64,000 bases of DNA. Origin: a beta proteobacterium AAP65 (GTDB taxonomy: Bacteria; Pseudomonadota; Gammaproteobacteria; Burkholderiales; Burkholderiaceae_C). A model generated the notes under the pieces. That model was not told where the DNA came from. It did not search any database and saw only the letters and a program-made list of their open reading frames with translations. The position numbers and the translations under genes are program-made. The stretch spans positions 62,001 to 126,000 of the forward strand of contig LJHW01000020.1 of assembly GCA_001295865.1 (NCBI GenBank). The letters run 5' to 3'. This document shows positions 15,584 to 25,799 of the stretch, one piece after another (within the stretch, counting starts at the first letter, position 1; the number at the start of each line of letters is the position of its first letter).

Positions 15584-16456
15584 ATGAACCCCGGTCTCGC
15601 CTACGCCGCCCTCGCCTTCGGCATCTGGGGCCTGTTCCCGCTGTACTTCCAGTTCATCGCGAAGGTGCCGCCGCTGGAGGTGGTGCTGCACCGCTCGGTG
15701 TGGTCGCTGGGCTTCGTGCTGCTGGTGCTGGCCTGGCAGGGCCGCTGGGCCTGGCTGGGAGAGAACCTGCGCCAGCCCAAGCGCGTGGCGCTCTTCGGTT
15801 TCAGCGCGCTGCTGCTGGCCTGCAACTGGATGGTCTACGTGCTGGCCGTGCAGACCGGCCACGTGGTGGAAGCGAGCCTGGGCTACTTCATCAACCCGCT
15901 GGTCAACGTGCTGCTGGGCGTGCTGGTGCTGCGCGAACGGCTGCGCCTGCTGCAGTGGGCCGCGGTGGCGCTGGCGGCCTGCGGTGTGATCTGGCTCACC
16001 TGGCAGGGCGGCCGGCTGCCGTGGATTGCGCTGGCCCTGGCCTGCAGCTTCGGCCTGTATGGCCTGCTGCGCAAGACGGCGCCGCTGGGCGCGCTGGAGG
16101 GCCTGGCGCTGGAGAACATCCTGCTGGCACCGATCGTCATCCCGGCGCTGGTCTGGTGGACCTTCACGCGCGACGGTGTGCTGCTCACCGGTCCTGGCTC
16201 GCAGATCGGCTGGCTGCTGCTCTCAGGCCCGCTGACGGCGCTGCCGCTGCTGTGTTTTGCGGCGGGTGCGCGCCGCCTGAAGCTGGCCACGCTGGGGCTG
16301 GTGCAGTACCTCTCGCCCAGCCTGCAGTTGCTGCTGGGCGTGTGGCTCTTCCACGAGCCTTTCGGACAGGCCAAGCTGATCGGCTTCGTCTTCATCTGGG
16401 CCGGGCTGGCCCTGGTGAGTGCCGACGCCTGGAAGAACTCAGGCGCGCAGCGCTGA
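15584..16456 (+). CDS. rarD: RarD-type EamA (DMT) transporter
   Basis: 290 aa with ten predicted transmembrane helices. The N-terminus GLAYAALAFGIWGLFPLYFQ and VVLHRSVWSLGFVLLVL, with NWMVYVLAVQTGHVVEASLGYFINPL, are characteristic of RarD in the drug/metabolite transporter superfamily. RarD proteins are inner-membrane permeases with uncertain substrate; the name comes from chloramphenicol sensitivity in E. coli. It is transcribed divergently from the MoaD-like gene. Its last 18 bases overlap the end of eda on the opposite strand. Confidence 0.9.
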   Translation: MNPGLAYAALAFGIWGLFPLYFQFIAKVPPLEVVLHRSVWSLGFVLLVLAWQGRWAWLGENLRQPKRVALFGFSALLLACNWMVYVLAVQTGHVVEASLGYFINPLVNVLLGVLVLRERLRLLQWAAVALAACGVIWLTWQGGRLPWIALALACSFGLYGLLRKTAPLGALEGLALENILLAPIVIPALVWWTFTRDGVLLTGPGSQIGWLLLSGPLTALPLLCFAAGARRLKLATLGLVQYLSPSLQLLLGVWLFHEPFGQAKLIGFVFIWAGLALVSADAWKNSGAQR

Positions 16457-17065
16457 GGCAGCTTTCGCCAGCCGCGTGATCTGCGCCCAGTCGCCGGCGT
16501 CCACGGCAGCTTGCGGCGTGAGCCACGAACCGCCGCAGACCTTCACGTTCGGCAGCGCCAGGAACTGCGGCGCCGTCTCCACCGTGATGCCGCCCGTGGG
16601 GCAGAAGGCGATGTCCGGGAAGGGCCCCGCCAACGCCTTCAGCATGGGGATGCCGCCGGCCGCCGTGGCCGGGAAGAACTTCAGGAACTGCAGGCCGTCG
16701 GCCATGGCCTCCATCACCTCGCTGGCACTGGCCACGCCGGGCAACAGCGGCAGCTGCGCCTCGCGGCAGGCCGCGCCCAGCGCCGCCGTGTAGCCTGGGC
16801 TCACGGCGAAGCGGCTGCCGGCGTTCTTGGCCGCTTGCGCATCGGCCGCCACGCGCAGCGTGCCGGCGCCGACGATGGCCTCGGGCACCTCACGTGCGAT
16901 GGCCTCGATGCAGGCCAGCGCGGCCGGCGTGCGCAGCGTCACTTCCAGCACCCTCACGCCGCCTTCGACCAGCGCGCGGGCCATGGGCACGGCGTCCTGC
17001 ACGCGGTGCAGCACGATGACGGGGATGACGGGGCCGTGATCGGCGAGGCTCAGTGTTTGCAGCAT
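16439..17065 (-). CDS. eda: KDPG/KHG aldolase
   Basis: 208 aa. It cleaves 2-keto-3-deoxy-6-phosphogluconate to pyruvate and glyceraldehyde 3-phosphate, the last step of the Entner-Doudoroff pathway. The catalytic Glu is in VLEVTLRT (near residue 41) and the Schiff-base Lys in FLKFFPA (near residue 128). GAGTLR and CPTGGI form the phosphate site. It follows edd on the same strand, separated by 116 bases that contain a REP-like repeat, so the two may be cotranscribed with processing between them. Confidence 0.95.
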   Translation of the reverse strand: MLQTLSLADHGPVIPVIVLHRVQDAVPMARALVEGGVRVLEVTLRTPAALACIEAIAREVPEAIVGAGTLRVAADAQAAKNAGSRFAVSPGYTAALGAACREAQLPLLPGVASASEVMEAMADGLQFLKFFPATAAGGIPMLKALAGPFPDIAFCPTGGITVETAPQFLALPNVKVCGGSWLTPQAAVDAGDWAQITRLAKAASALRA

Positions 17066-17106
17066 GGTGTGCGGGGTGGAAATGTCTCAGGCCAAGTGAA
17101 AGCCAC

Positions 17107-17176
17107 GGAACCGGCTCTGCCGGGCCGTAGGCGAACGGCCCCCTCGGGGGGTAGCGAGCGCGAGCGAGCTTGGGGG
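17107..17176. repeat. REP-like GC-rich palindromic element between edd and eda
   Basis: The 116-base gap between edd and eda contains a near-palindrome CCCCC-TC-GGGGG (17139-17150), flanked by GCCGGGCCGTAGGCGAACGGC and by a tandem GAGCG-type stretch ending in TTGGGGG. Elements of this style (CCCCCTCGGGGGG followed by AGCGAGCG) recur between genes in Burkholderiales genomes. It may act as a transcript-stabilising or attenuating hairpin inside the edd-eda message. The repeat status is inferred from memory of such genomes, since only one copy is obvious here. Confidence 0.55.
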
Positions 17177-17181
17177 CAACA

Positions 17182-19023
<1,842 letters not shown>

Positions 19024-19070
19024 GGCGGGCGGTGGGGCGAAGTGGCCACAGCGTCAGGCTGCGGCGGGCA

Positions 19071-19115
19071 TGTAACCGTAGTGGCGATTATTCGGTAACC
19101 CGGTTACATCGTCAA
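19071..19115 (-). promoter_or_regulatory. edd promoter with palindromic operator in spacer
   Basis: On the minus strand TTGACG (19115 to 19110) and AATAAT (19092 to 19087) are spaced by 17 bases, a strong sigma-70 promoter for edd. The palindrome GTAACC-C-GGTTAC (19095-19107) fills the spacer, and a further TGTAACC half-site lies at 19071-19077 just downstream of the -10. This layout is typical of a repressor site, for example of the LacI/GntR type controlling gluconate or sugar-acid catabolism. The regulator is not in the window. Confidence 0.65.
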
Positions 19116-19160
19116 TCCTTGGCACAGCACCTGCGCCCGGCTGTGCGATGCTCGCGCGCC

Positions 19161-19769
19161 ATGACCGAGAGCATCGCCGCCAGCCTGGTGCTGCGCGACC
19201 CCGCCGAAGCCCTGCGCCAGCTGCGCGCGCAATGGCGCCACCACCGCGAGTGGTGGGTTTTCGGTTATGCCTCGCTGATCTGGCGCCCCGAGTTCGAAGC
19301 CGCCGAGCACCGCCCGGCGCTGGTGCGCGGCTGGCACCGCGCGCTGCGCATGCGCTCGCGCATCAACCGCGGCACACCGCAGCAGCCGGGGCTGGTGTTC
19401 GCGCTGCTGCCCGGCGGGGCCTGCCGCGGCATGGTCTACCGCCTGCGCGCCGACAGCGCCGAAGCCGAGCTCGAACGCCTCTGGGCGCGCGAACAACCCA
19501 CCGGCGTTTACGACGCGCGCTTGCTGCCCACCCGCACCGCGCAGGGCGTGGTGCCGGCCCTGGCCTTCACGCTCAGCCGCCGCAGCGCGGCCTGCCTGCC
19601 GCGCTTGCCCGATGACGAGATGGTGCACATCCTGCGCCACGCCCGCGGCCGTTACGGCAGCACGCTGGACTACCTGGCGCAGACCGCCTGCGCCCTGCGC
19701 GAACGCGGCTGGCACGACCGCGAAGTGGAGCGTTTGATGGCGCTGGCGCAGACCCACCGTCTGCTGTAG
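19161..19769 (+). CDS. ChaC-like gamma-glutamylcyclotransferase
   Basis: 202 aa. VFGYASLIWRPEF at about residues 34-46 is the substrate-binding YxSL loop of the ChaC family. ALVRGWHRALRM, a central GMVYRLR and the catalytic-Glu region (EPTGVY-like, here EQPTGVYDARLL) follow. ChaC enzymes cleave glutathione to 5-oxoproline and Cys-Gly in the cytoplasm. The ATG at 19161 gives a 202-aa product, usual for the family. It is divergent from edd and converges on the nucleotidyltransferase gene. Confidence 0.88.
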   Translation: MTESIAASLVLRDPAEALRQLRAQWRHHREWWVFGYASLIWRPEFEAAEHRPALVRGWHRALRMRSRINRGTPQQPGLVFALLPGGACRGMVYRLRADSAEAELERLWAREQPTGVYDARLLPTRTAQGVVPALAFTLSRRSAACLPRLPDDEMVHILRHARGRYGSTLDYLAQTACALRERGWHDREVERLMALAQTHRLL

Positions 19770-19787
19770 CCGGCGCTGCCGGGGGCC

Positions 19788-20387
19788 TCAGCCGGCGGCT
19801 TGCAAGGCGCGCTGGCGCAAGGCTTCGAGGTCGGTGGCGGTGTCCACATCCAGCAGCACGCCCGCGTCTTCGGTCTCCTGGCCGTGGGCCGGGTAACGCA
19901 GCAGCACACGCCGTGCGCCGTCGTCGTTGTTCAGCTGGATGAGTTCTGAGTAGAGCTCGGCGGCAAAGGCCACCGGGTGCCCGCGGTGGCCGCGGTGCTG
20001 GGCGTAGACCACCGGGTGCTGCTCCAGCGCGCCGGCCACGGCCAGCACGGTGCCCGGCTGCACCAGCGGCATGTCGCCGGGCAGCACCACCCAGCCCGGC
20101 GCGCCCGAACGCTCGGACACGCCGCGCGCAATGGTGGCGCCCATGCCGCGCGCGGCTTCTTCATCGCTGAGCACGACGATGTCGCGCGTGGCCAGCACCG
20201 TGCTGGCCAGCGGCAGCATGGCCGCGGTGGTGACCAGCACCACGGGCAGCTGGGTCTGCACCGCCTGGCGCAGCGTGGTGCCCAGCACGGTGCTGCCGCC
20301 AAAAGGCTGCAGCAGCTTGTGCAGGGGCCCGCCGAAGCGGCTGCCTCGCCCGGCAGCGGGCACGACGATGGTGGGACGCAAACGCAT
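19788..20387 (-). CDS. MobA-like NTP transferase
   Basis: 199 aa. The N-terminal loop [24 protein letters not shown] is the nucleotide-binding signature of MobA/MocA-type NTP transferases (GxGxR..G..K). [13 protein letters not shown] supplies the Asp metal ligand, and [11 protein letters not shown] is like the MocA substrate loop. Such enzymes attach CMP or GMP to molybdopterin; some members act on other cofactors or sugars. No molybdenum-enzyme genes are adjacent, so the exact acceptor is uncertain. The ATG at 20387 was chosen because the conserved first strand begins three residues later. Confidence 0.8.
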   Translation of the reverse strand: MRLRPTIVVPAAGRGSRFGGPLHKLLQPFGGSTVLGTTLRQAVQTQLPVVLVTTAAMLPLASTVLATRDIVVLSDEEAARGMGATIARGVSERSGAPGWVVLPGDMPLVQPGTVLAVAGALEQHPVVYAQHRGHRGHPVAFAAELYSELIQLNNDDGARRVLLRYPAHGQETEDAGVLLDVDTATDLEALRQRALQAAG

Positions 20388-20490
20388 GCTGGTTGTCTGG
20401 CCGCGCGGGGCAGGCACGGGTTGTGCACGCAGCCTCTTCCTGGGTACCGAGAATGGGGTCGGGGATGGCTGACATGAACTGGGGCCATCA

Positions 20491-20560
20491 CTTACGGCGA
20501 TCCCCTTACGGCGATCCCCTTACGGCCAACCCCCTACGGCCATTCACTTACGGCGTTATA
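20491..20560 (+). repeat. five tandem 14-bp TTACGGC repeats upstream of pdxH
   Basis: Units start at 20491, 20505, 20519, 20533 and 20547. The first two are identical (CTTACGGCGATCCC). The third, fourth and fifth keep C(T/C)TACGGC and vary in the tail. The array ends 24 bases before a TATACT -10 and 37 bases before the pdxH ATG. It could be a set of protein-binding direct repeats or a short slippage-prone array. The shared core across the divergent units argues for a conserved recognition sequence. Confidence 0.8.
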
Positions 20561-20583
20561 CCTAGACGCCCGCAGCACCTTCC

Positions 20584-20589
20584 TATACT
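20584..20589 (+). promoter_or_regulatory. putative -10 of pdxH, leaderless message
   Basis: TATACT lies 8 bases before the pdxH ATG, and there is no Shine-Dalgarno-like sequence in between (GCCTGGC). A start of transcription 6-8 bases after the -10 would fall on or next to the ATG. No good -35 is present at the expected position (CCTAGA), so an activator, perhaps bound at the tandem repeats just upstream, may be needed. Confidence 0.45.
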
Positions 20590-20596
20590 GCCTGGC

Positions 20597-21232
20597 ATGG
20601 AAGACATCGCCAGCCTGCGCAAGAGCTACGAGAAGGCAGAACTCGACGAGACGGCCTCGGCCGCCGACCCGCTGCAACAGTTCCAGCTGTGGTTCGAGCA
20701 GGCGCTGCAGTCGCAGCTGCCGGAACCCAACGCCATGACGCTGGCCACCGTGGGGGCAGACGGCCGGCCCAGCACCCGCGTGGTGCTGATCAAGGGCGTG
20801 GATGCGCGCGGCATCGTCTGGTACACCAACTACGGCAGCCGCAAGGGCCAAGAACTGGCCCACCACCCCTATGCCGCGCTGCAGTTCCACTGGGTGGAGC
20901 TGGAGCGTGTGGTGCGCATCGAAGGCCGGGTGGAGAAAACCAGCGACGAAGAATCCGACGCCTACTACCACAGTCGCCCGCTCGATTCACGCCTGGGTGC
21001 CTGGGCTTCGCCGCAGAGCCAGGTGATCAGCTCGCGCACGGTGCTGGTGAAGGCCGCGGCCGAGGCCGCCCTGCGCCATGCGCTGAACCCGCCGCGCCCG
21101 CCGCACTGGGGCGGCTACCGGCTGGTGCCCGAGCACTGGGAGTTCTGGCAAGGCCGCAAGAGCCGCCTGCACGACCGCCTGCGCTACCGGCAGGACGGCG
21201 GCCACTGGGTGCGCGAACGCCTGGCGCCCTGA
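20597..21232 (+). CDS. pdxH: pyridoxamine 5'-phosphate oxidase
   Basis: 211 aa. An FMN enzyme that oxidises pyridoxamine or pyridoxine 5'-phosphate to pyridoxal phosphate. Family landmarks run through the whole length: [13 protein letters not shown] at the N-terminus, [12 protein letters not shown] and [16 protein letters not shown] (FMN site), the substrate segment [17 protein letters not shown], and the C-terminal [19 protein letters not shown] with RLHDRLRYR. Length and motifs are normal. The gene is monocistronic between two minus-strand genes. Confidence 0.95.
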   Translation: MEDIASLRKSYEKAELDETASAADPLQQFQLWFEQALQSQLPEPNAMTLATVGADGRPSTRVVLIKGVDARGIVWYTNYGSRKGQELAHHPYAALQFHWVELERVVRIEGRVEKTSDEESDAYYHSRPLDSRLGAWASPQSQVISSRTVLVKAAAEAALRHALNPPRPPHWGGYRLVPEHWEFWQGRKSRLHDRLRYRQDGGHWVRERLAP

Positions 21233-21272
21233 GGGCTGCGCCAGCGCCGGAGCGCTCCACCAGGGCGCGCGG

Positions 21273-21695
21273 TCAGCGCAAAGGCCGGCCGGCCTGGTGG
21301 GCCGAGATCATGCCGTCAAGGTGGCCGAGAAAAACGTCGAACTGGATGGGCTTGGTCCAGTAGTCGTCGAAGCCCGCCGACAAGGCCGCGCGGATGCGCT
21401 CGGGCATGGCGTCGGCCGACAGCGCCACGATGCGGCAAGCCGCGGTGCCCGGCGCCGAGCGCAGGCGGCGCATGACCTCCAGACCGTCGATGTCGGGCAG
21501 CTGGATGTCGAGCAGCACCAGCTCGGGCGGCTCGGCCTGCGCGGCCGCCACGCCCGAGAGGCCGTCTTCGGCGGTGCGCAGCCGCACCGCGGGCCGCAGC
21601 GCGATGAGCTCGCGCACGAGCTGCAGGTTCACGGGGTTGTCTTCCACGCACAGCACGTGAAGGCTGGCGGCGGACAGGTCGTCAACGGACGGCAT
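21273..21695 (-). CDS. stand-alone response-regulator receiver domain
   Basis: 140 aa, a single CheY-like receiver with no output domain. VLCVEDNPVNLQLV holds the acidic pair. The phosphoacceptor Asp is in LVLLDIQLPDIDGLEV (near residue 71). The Ser of VALSADAM and Lys of YWTKPIQFD complete the switch. The VEDNPVN and TKPI forms are most like receivers that belong to hybrid histidine kinase phosphorelays. No kinase lies next to it. The ATG at 21695 is the start directly before the domain. Confidence 0.88.
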   Translation of the reverse strand: MPSVDDLSAASLHVLCVEDNPVNLQLVRELIALRPAVRLRTAEDGLSGVAAAQAEPPELVLLDIQLPDIDGLEVMRRLRSAPGTAACRIVALSADAMPERIRAALSAGFDDYWTKPIQFDVFLGHLDGMISAHQAGRPLR

Positions 21696-21808
21696 GGAGC
21701 GGTGGCAGGGACAGCATGGGCACAAGGGCAGGCCTGTGCTGCAGTGTAGCGATGGCACCCCCGCGGTGGGTCCGCCACCGGGTGGATGCCAAGCACCTGC
21801 CACGCCGC

Positions 21809-23908
21809 TCAGAAGCTGGCGCGCAGCCCCACGCTCAGGGCACGGCCGCCTTCCGGCGACAGGCCCCGGATGGTGCCGATGGCCGCCGCGTTGGTGGCCA
21901 CGCGGTCGCTCAGGTTGCTGAGCTTGGCGAACCACTGCGTGCGGCCGCCGGCCAGGGCCAGCGGCAGGTCGCCACCGGCCGTCAGGTCCAGCAGGGTGTG
22001 GCCGGGCGTGGCGGTGTCGGTGGCCGGCACACGGCTTTGCCGCGCGGCATGGCGCAGCACCACACCGGCCTGCCAGCCCTCGGCCTGGGCCTGAAGGGCC
22101 AGCCGCGCGCGCAGCGGCGCCAGGCGCGGCAGGGCCTCGCCAGTGCCAGTGTTGCGGCCGCTCACGCGGTCGAGGCTGCCGCTGAGTTCCAGGCCGAAGG
22201 GCCGGCCGCTGCCGGCGGCCATCAGCGGCAGACGGCCTTCGATCTCGAAGCCCTGCAGCCGCGCGCCCACGCTGCGGAAGGCGTACTCGGGCACGCTGCT
22301 GTCGGGCTCGCCGCCTTCACCCGGCACGGTGATGTCCACGCCCGTGGCGTCCAGCGCGATGTAGCGCGCAAAACGTGTCTGCCACAGGCTGAACTTCAGG
22401 CTGCTGCCGGCGGCGGCCCAGGCCAGGCCCAGTTCGGCGTGGCGGCTGCGTTCGGTGGGCAGCGTGGCGTCACCGCGTTCGTAGGCCGCCGTCGCCACGT
22501 GCACGCCGTTGGCGTAAAGCTCGTAGTAGGCCGGCGCGCGTTCGGTGTGGCCCAGCGTGGCGCTGAGCTGCCAACCCGGCCCCGCGTCCAGGCTGGCCTG
22601 CACCGAGGCGCTGCTGGGCGAAAAGCGGCGCTCGGCGGCGCTGCCGAATCGTGGCTCCTCGGCATCGGGCGCGTCGCCCACGCTGGCCACGCGCACACGC
22701 TCGCTGCGCAGGCCGAAGCCCAGGCGCACCGGTCCGGCGTCGAGCTCCTCCAGCGCAAACAGCGCCGTGCTGCGGGTGCGGGTGCCGGGCACGAAGGCCT
22801 CTTCGCCCAGGGCCGAGAAGTCGAGCTTTTCGGTCTGCACGCCGAACACCCCTTGCAAGGGGCCGATGGGCGCGTGGCGCAGCTGCAGGCGCAGTTCGTC
22901 GCCGGTGCTGCGGAAGGTGGTGCCGATCTCGCCGCTGCCTTCCACCTCGTCGTGCCGGTAGCGCGTGTGGCTGGCCTGCGCGGTGATGGTGGCGATGGGC
23001 CCGCCCAGGGCGCGCAGCTCGCCCGCCAGCGACGTGCGGTCGCGTTTCATGCGGATGGTGACGTCGGGCTCCACCGTCACGCCGTAGTCTTGCTCGCCGG
23101 TGTCGAACGAAGCCCCGAGGTACCCGTTGGCGCCCACCCAGCCAGCGCCCATTGCGCCGCCGTCGGTGCGCGCGGCGGAGTTGCGCACGCGCTTCGCGGG
23201 CTCGAGCGCTTCGCCGTCTTCGATGGGCGTGTAGCGCGGGGTGCGCAGGTCGCTGGCCTTGCGGCTGTGAACGTCGGCGTGCCAGGCGAATCCGCCGGCA
23301 CCGCCTTCCAGCACCACGGCCCCGGCGCGCTCGGCCGCGGCACCACCGAAACGCACTTCGGCACGGCCGCTCAAGGCGCCCACTGGCACCACACGCGGGA
23401 TGCGGTTGTTGATGACGTTGACCACACCGCCGGTGGCATTGCCGCCGTACAGCAGCGCCGCCGGGCCGCGCAGCACCTCGATGCGCTCGGCCACCAGCGG
23501 GTCGGTAGCGCTGGCGTGGTCGAAGCTGAGGTTGGAAGCGTCGATGGACGCCGCGCCGCCGTCGAGCAGGCGCACGCGGTCGCCATCGAGGCCGCGGATG
23601 ACGGGCCGGCTGCTGTTGGGCCCGAAGCCGCTGGCGCTCACGCCGGGCAGGCCGTCGAGCGTTTCGCCCAGCGTGCCGGCGCGGCGCAGCAGCAGGCCGT
23701 TGCCGGCCAGCACGCTGACCGGCGCGGCCCCGGCCTCGCGACCCAGCGGGTTGCCGGTGACCACCACGGTCTGCGGGGCCGCAGCGGGCGGCGTCTGGGC
23801 CTGCGCCGTGGCCGCCAGCAGCAGCACGGCCAAGGCCAGGGGTTGCAGGGCGTGGCAACGTGCCGAAGGCACGACGCCGAAAGCGGTGACGAAGAAAGAT
23901 TTGCGCAT
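21809..23908 (-). CDS. TonB-dependent outer-membrane receptor
   Basis: 699 aa. A signal peptide (ALAVLLLAATAQAQ) is followed by a TonB-box-like TVVVTGNPLG, a plug domain (about residues 50-165) with LDGLPGVSASGFGPNSSRPV, IRGLDGDRVRLLDGG and ERIEVLRGPAALLYGGNATG, and a 22-strand barrel ending in LSVGLRASF with terminal Phe. The architecture without long insertions and the DGG...SFDHA plug motif are like ZnuD-type metal receptors. A His-rich exported protein is encoded just upstream, so uptake of a metal ion, possibly zinc, is the best guess. Confidence 0.85.
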   Translation of the reverse strand: MRKSFFVTAFGVVPSARCHALQPLALAVLLLAATAQAQTPPAAAPQTVVVTGNPLGREAGAAPVSVLAGNGLLLRRAGTLGETLDGLPGVSASGFGPNSSRPVIRGLDGDRVRLLDGGAASIDASNLSFDHASATDPLVAERIEVLRGPAALLYGGNATGGVVNVINNRIPRVVPVGALSGRAEVRFGGAAAERAGAVVLEGGAGGFAWHADVHSRKASDLRTPRYTPIEDGEALEPAKRVRNSAARTDGGAMGAGWVGANGYLGASFDTGEQDYGVTVEPDVTIRMKRDRTSLAGELRALGGPIATITAQASHTRYRHDEVEGSGEIGTTFRSTGDELRLQLRHAPIGPLQGVFGVQTEKLDFSALGEEAFVPGTRTRSTALFALEELDAGPVRLGFGLRSERVRVASVGDAPDAEEPRFGSAAERRFSPSSASVQASLDAGPGWQLSATLGHTERAPAYYELYANGVHVATAAYERGDATLPTERSRHAELGLAWAAAGSSLKFSLWQTRFARYIALDATGVDITVPGEGGEPDSSVPEYAFRSVGARLQGFEIEGRLPLMAAGSGRPFGLELSGSLDRVSGRNTGTGEALPRLAPLRARLALQAQAEGWQAGVVLRHAARQSRVPATDTATPGHTLLDLTAGGDLPLALAGGRTQWFAKLSNLSDRVATNAAAIGTIRGLSPEGGRALSVGLRASF

Positions 23909-24048
23909 GGCGAACTCACAGGCGCAGCCAGCCGTGGGCCAGGCAGCGCCGAACAACAGGAGGAAGGCGCCCCAGGCGCGGCCGTGGTGACGGCGCGGCG
24001 GGGGCAGCGGTGGCAAGGGCGCGCCGAAGCCGGCGCGCGAGGGGCCGC

Positions 24049-24525
24049 TCAGCCGCGCGGTGGCGCGCGGGCGAGGTAGGCGGCCGAGCCGCCGCCCGCC
24101 AGCGCCAGGCGCAAGGCGGTGGCAGGCGCGGCGCTGCGGGCCGGGGGCAACACCGGCGCGGCATCGGCGGCCCACAGGCCGTCGGCATGCGCCAGCTGGT
24201 CGATCAGGCGGCACTGAGCGTCGCCGGCTTCGTGAGCGCCACCGTGCGCGTGCGCGGCGGCCCACCCATCGGCCGGCGCTGCGGCGTGGGCATGGCCGTG
24301 GCCGGCTTCTTCACAAACTGGCGCGGCCGCCGCCACGCCGTGGGCGGGCAACCCCGCCGCTGCGTGCGCCGGGGCCTGAGGCACCCCGTGCGCCATGCCA
24401 TGCGCCACCCCGTGCGCAATGCCATGCACCAGCCCCAGGCCCTGCGCCAGCAGCAGCAGCGCCGCCAGCAGCCAGGCGGCGCCGGCAGGCAGCGGCGGCC
24501 GTCGAGGCGCCTGCGCTCTTGCCAT
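24049..24525 (-). CDS. His-rich exported protein (metal binding likely)
   Basis: 158 aa. One N-terminal transmembrane or signal segment (AAWLLAALLLLAQGLGLV) is followed by a His-rich stretch with repeated AHG units (HGIAHGVAHGMAHG), then GHGHAHAAA and AHAHGGAHEAG. A CRLIDQLAHADG segment resembles small DUF2946-like proteins found beside TonB receptors. The many His residues suggest metal binding in the periplasm. Its ATG overlaps the stop of the MscS-like gene by one base. The TonB receptor gene starts 140 bases downstream. Confidence 0.65.
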   Translation of the reverse strand: MARAQAPRRPPLPAGAAWLLAALLLLAQGLGLVHGIAHGVAHGMAHGVPQAPAHAAAGLPAHGVAAAAPVCEEAGHGHAHAAAPADGWAAAHAHGGAHEAGDAQCRLIDQLAHADGLWAADAAPVLPPARSAAPATALRLALAGGGSAAYLARAPPRG

Positions 24526-25799
24526 CAGGCGGCGGCCCGGCGCAGCACACGCTGCGGGAAAGGGATCTCGATCTTCATCTCGTCGAACAGCTTCAGGATG
24601 GCCAGGTTGACGTCAGAGCGCACATTGCCCTGGCCGTTCTCGGGGTCGGCGATCCAGAAACCGACGGTGAGCTCCAGGCCATCGGCCGCGAAGTTCGTCA
24701 GCAGCACGCCGGGGCCGGGGTCGGCCATCACACGCGGCACAGCGGCCACCGTGTCCCTCATGCGCGCCATCACGGCGTCCACCGGCGTACCGTAGGCCAC
24801 CTGCACCACGGTGTTCAGCAGCATGCGTGAATCGGCCAGCGAGGCGTTTTCCACGCGTTGCGTGATCATCATCTCGTTGGGCACGATGGCCTCGCGCCCG
24901 TTGATGGCACGGATGACGGTGTAGCGCGTGCTGATGTCGGTGATGCGGCCCTCGAAGTTGTCGACCTTCACCAGATCGCCGATGCGCATGCTCTGCTCGG
25001 CCAGGATGACGAAGCCGCTGACGTAGTTGGCCGCCAGCTTCTGCAGGCCGAAGCCGATGCCCACGCCCAGGGCGCCGCCCAGCACGCCCAGCGCCGTGAG
25101 GTCGATGCCCGCCGCCGACAGCGCAAACATCAGCCCGATGAAGAGCAGCAGCGCGCGCAGCGAGTTGGCCGCCATCTTGCGCACGCCCAGGTTGCTGGTG
25201 GCGCCTGTCAGCAGCCGCGCTTCCAGCATCGACGACAGCCACAGCGCGCCCACCAGCACCAGCACCGCGCTGACGGCGCCTTCGAGGATGTTGCGCACGC
25301 TGATCTGCGTGCTGCCGATCTTCCACTGGATGCTGTCCAGCTCTTGCAGCAGCAAAGGCAACAGCCCGGTGATCCACAGCACCACGCCCAGCCACACCAC
25401 CCACGAGACACTGCGCTCGACCACACGCACCAGCTTCGAATCGGGGAAGCTCGCGTGCAGCACCCGCACCGTCAGCCGGATGACGGCCAGCGACAGCAGC
25501 ACCGGCACCGCCAGCTTGAACACCGCCAGCGGCACCCAGGTCTTCAGCGCCCAGCGCGCGAACAGCACCAGCAGCAGCGCCAATACCGGAAAGAAGATGC
25601 CATCGACCACGCCGTGGCCGAACCAGATGGAACCGCGGCGCGCCTCGGGCCCGCGCACCAGACGCACCACCAGCCAGGCCAGGGCCAGACAGCCGACGAT
25701 GACGCCGATCTCGATCAGCGCCGTGGGCTGCAGCAGCGCGTGCAGCAGGCGGACGAGTTCCTCGGCGTCGAGGCCCTGCTTGACGACGGGGGGCGCCAT
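24525..25799 (-). CDS. MscS-family mechanosensitive channel
   Basis: 424 aa. Several transmembrane helices (about residues 20-200) precede the pore helix and beta domain: LGVLGGALGVGIGFGLQKLAANYVSG and FVILAEQSMRIGDLVKVDNFEGRITDISTRYTVIRAINGREAIVPNEMM, which is the conserved MscS core (about residues 245-310). The C-terminal alpha/beta domain follows. It forms an inner-membrane channel that opens under osmotic downshock. Both ends overlap neighbouring genes by a single base (TGATG), making it the middle of a three-gene coupled unit. Confidence 0.92.
   Translation of the reverse strand: MAPPVVKQGLDAEELVRLLHALLQPTALIEIGVIVGCLALAWLVVRLVRGPEARRGSIWFGHGVVDGIFFPVLALLLVLFARWALKTWVPLAVFKLAVPVLLSLAVIRLTVRVLHASFPDSKLVRVVERSVSWVVWLGVVLWITGLLPLLLQELDSIQWKIGSTQISVRNILEGAVSAVLVLVGALWLSSMLEARLLTGATSNLGVRKMAANSLRALLLFIGLMFALSAAGIDLTALGVLGGALGVGIGFGLQKLAANYVSGFVILAEQSMRIGDLVKVDNFEGRITDISTRYTVIRAINGREAIVPNEMMITQRVENASLADSRMLLNTVVQVAYGTPVDAVMARMRDTVAAVPRVMADPGPGVLLTNFAADGLELTVGFWIADPENGQGNVRSDVNLAILKLFDEMKIEIPFPQRVLRRAAA

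Noticed and set aside
20491-20560. CRISPR array
   Set aside because: The repeats are 14 bases and directly adjacent with no spacers of 30-40 bases, and there are no cas genes.
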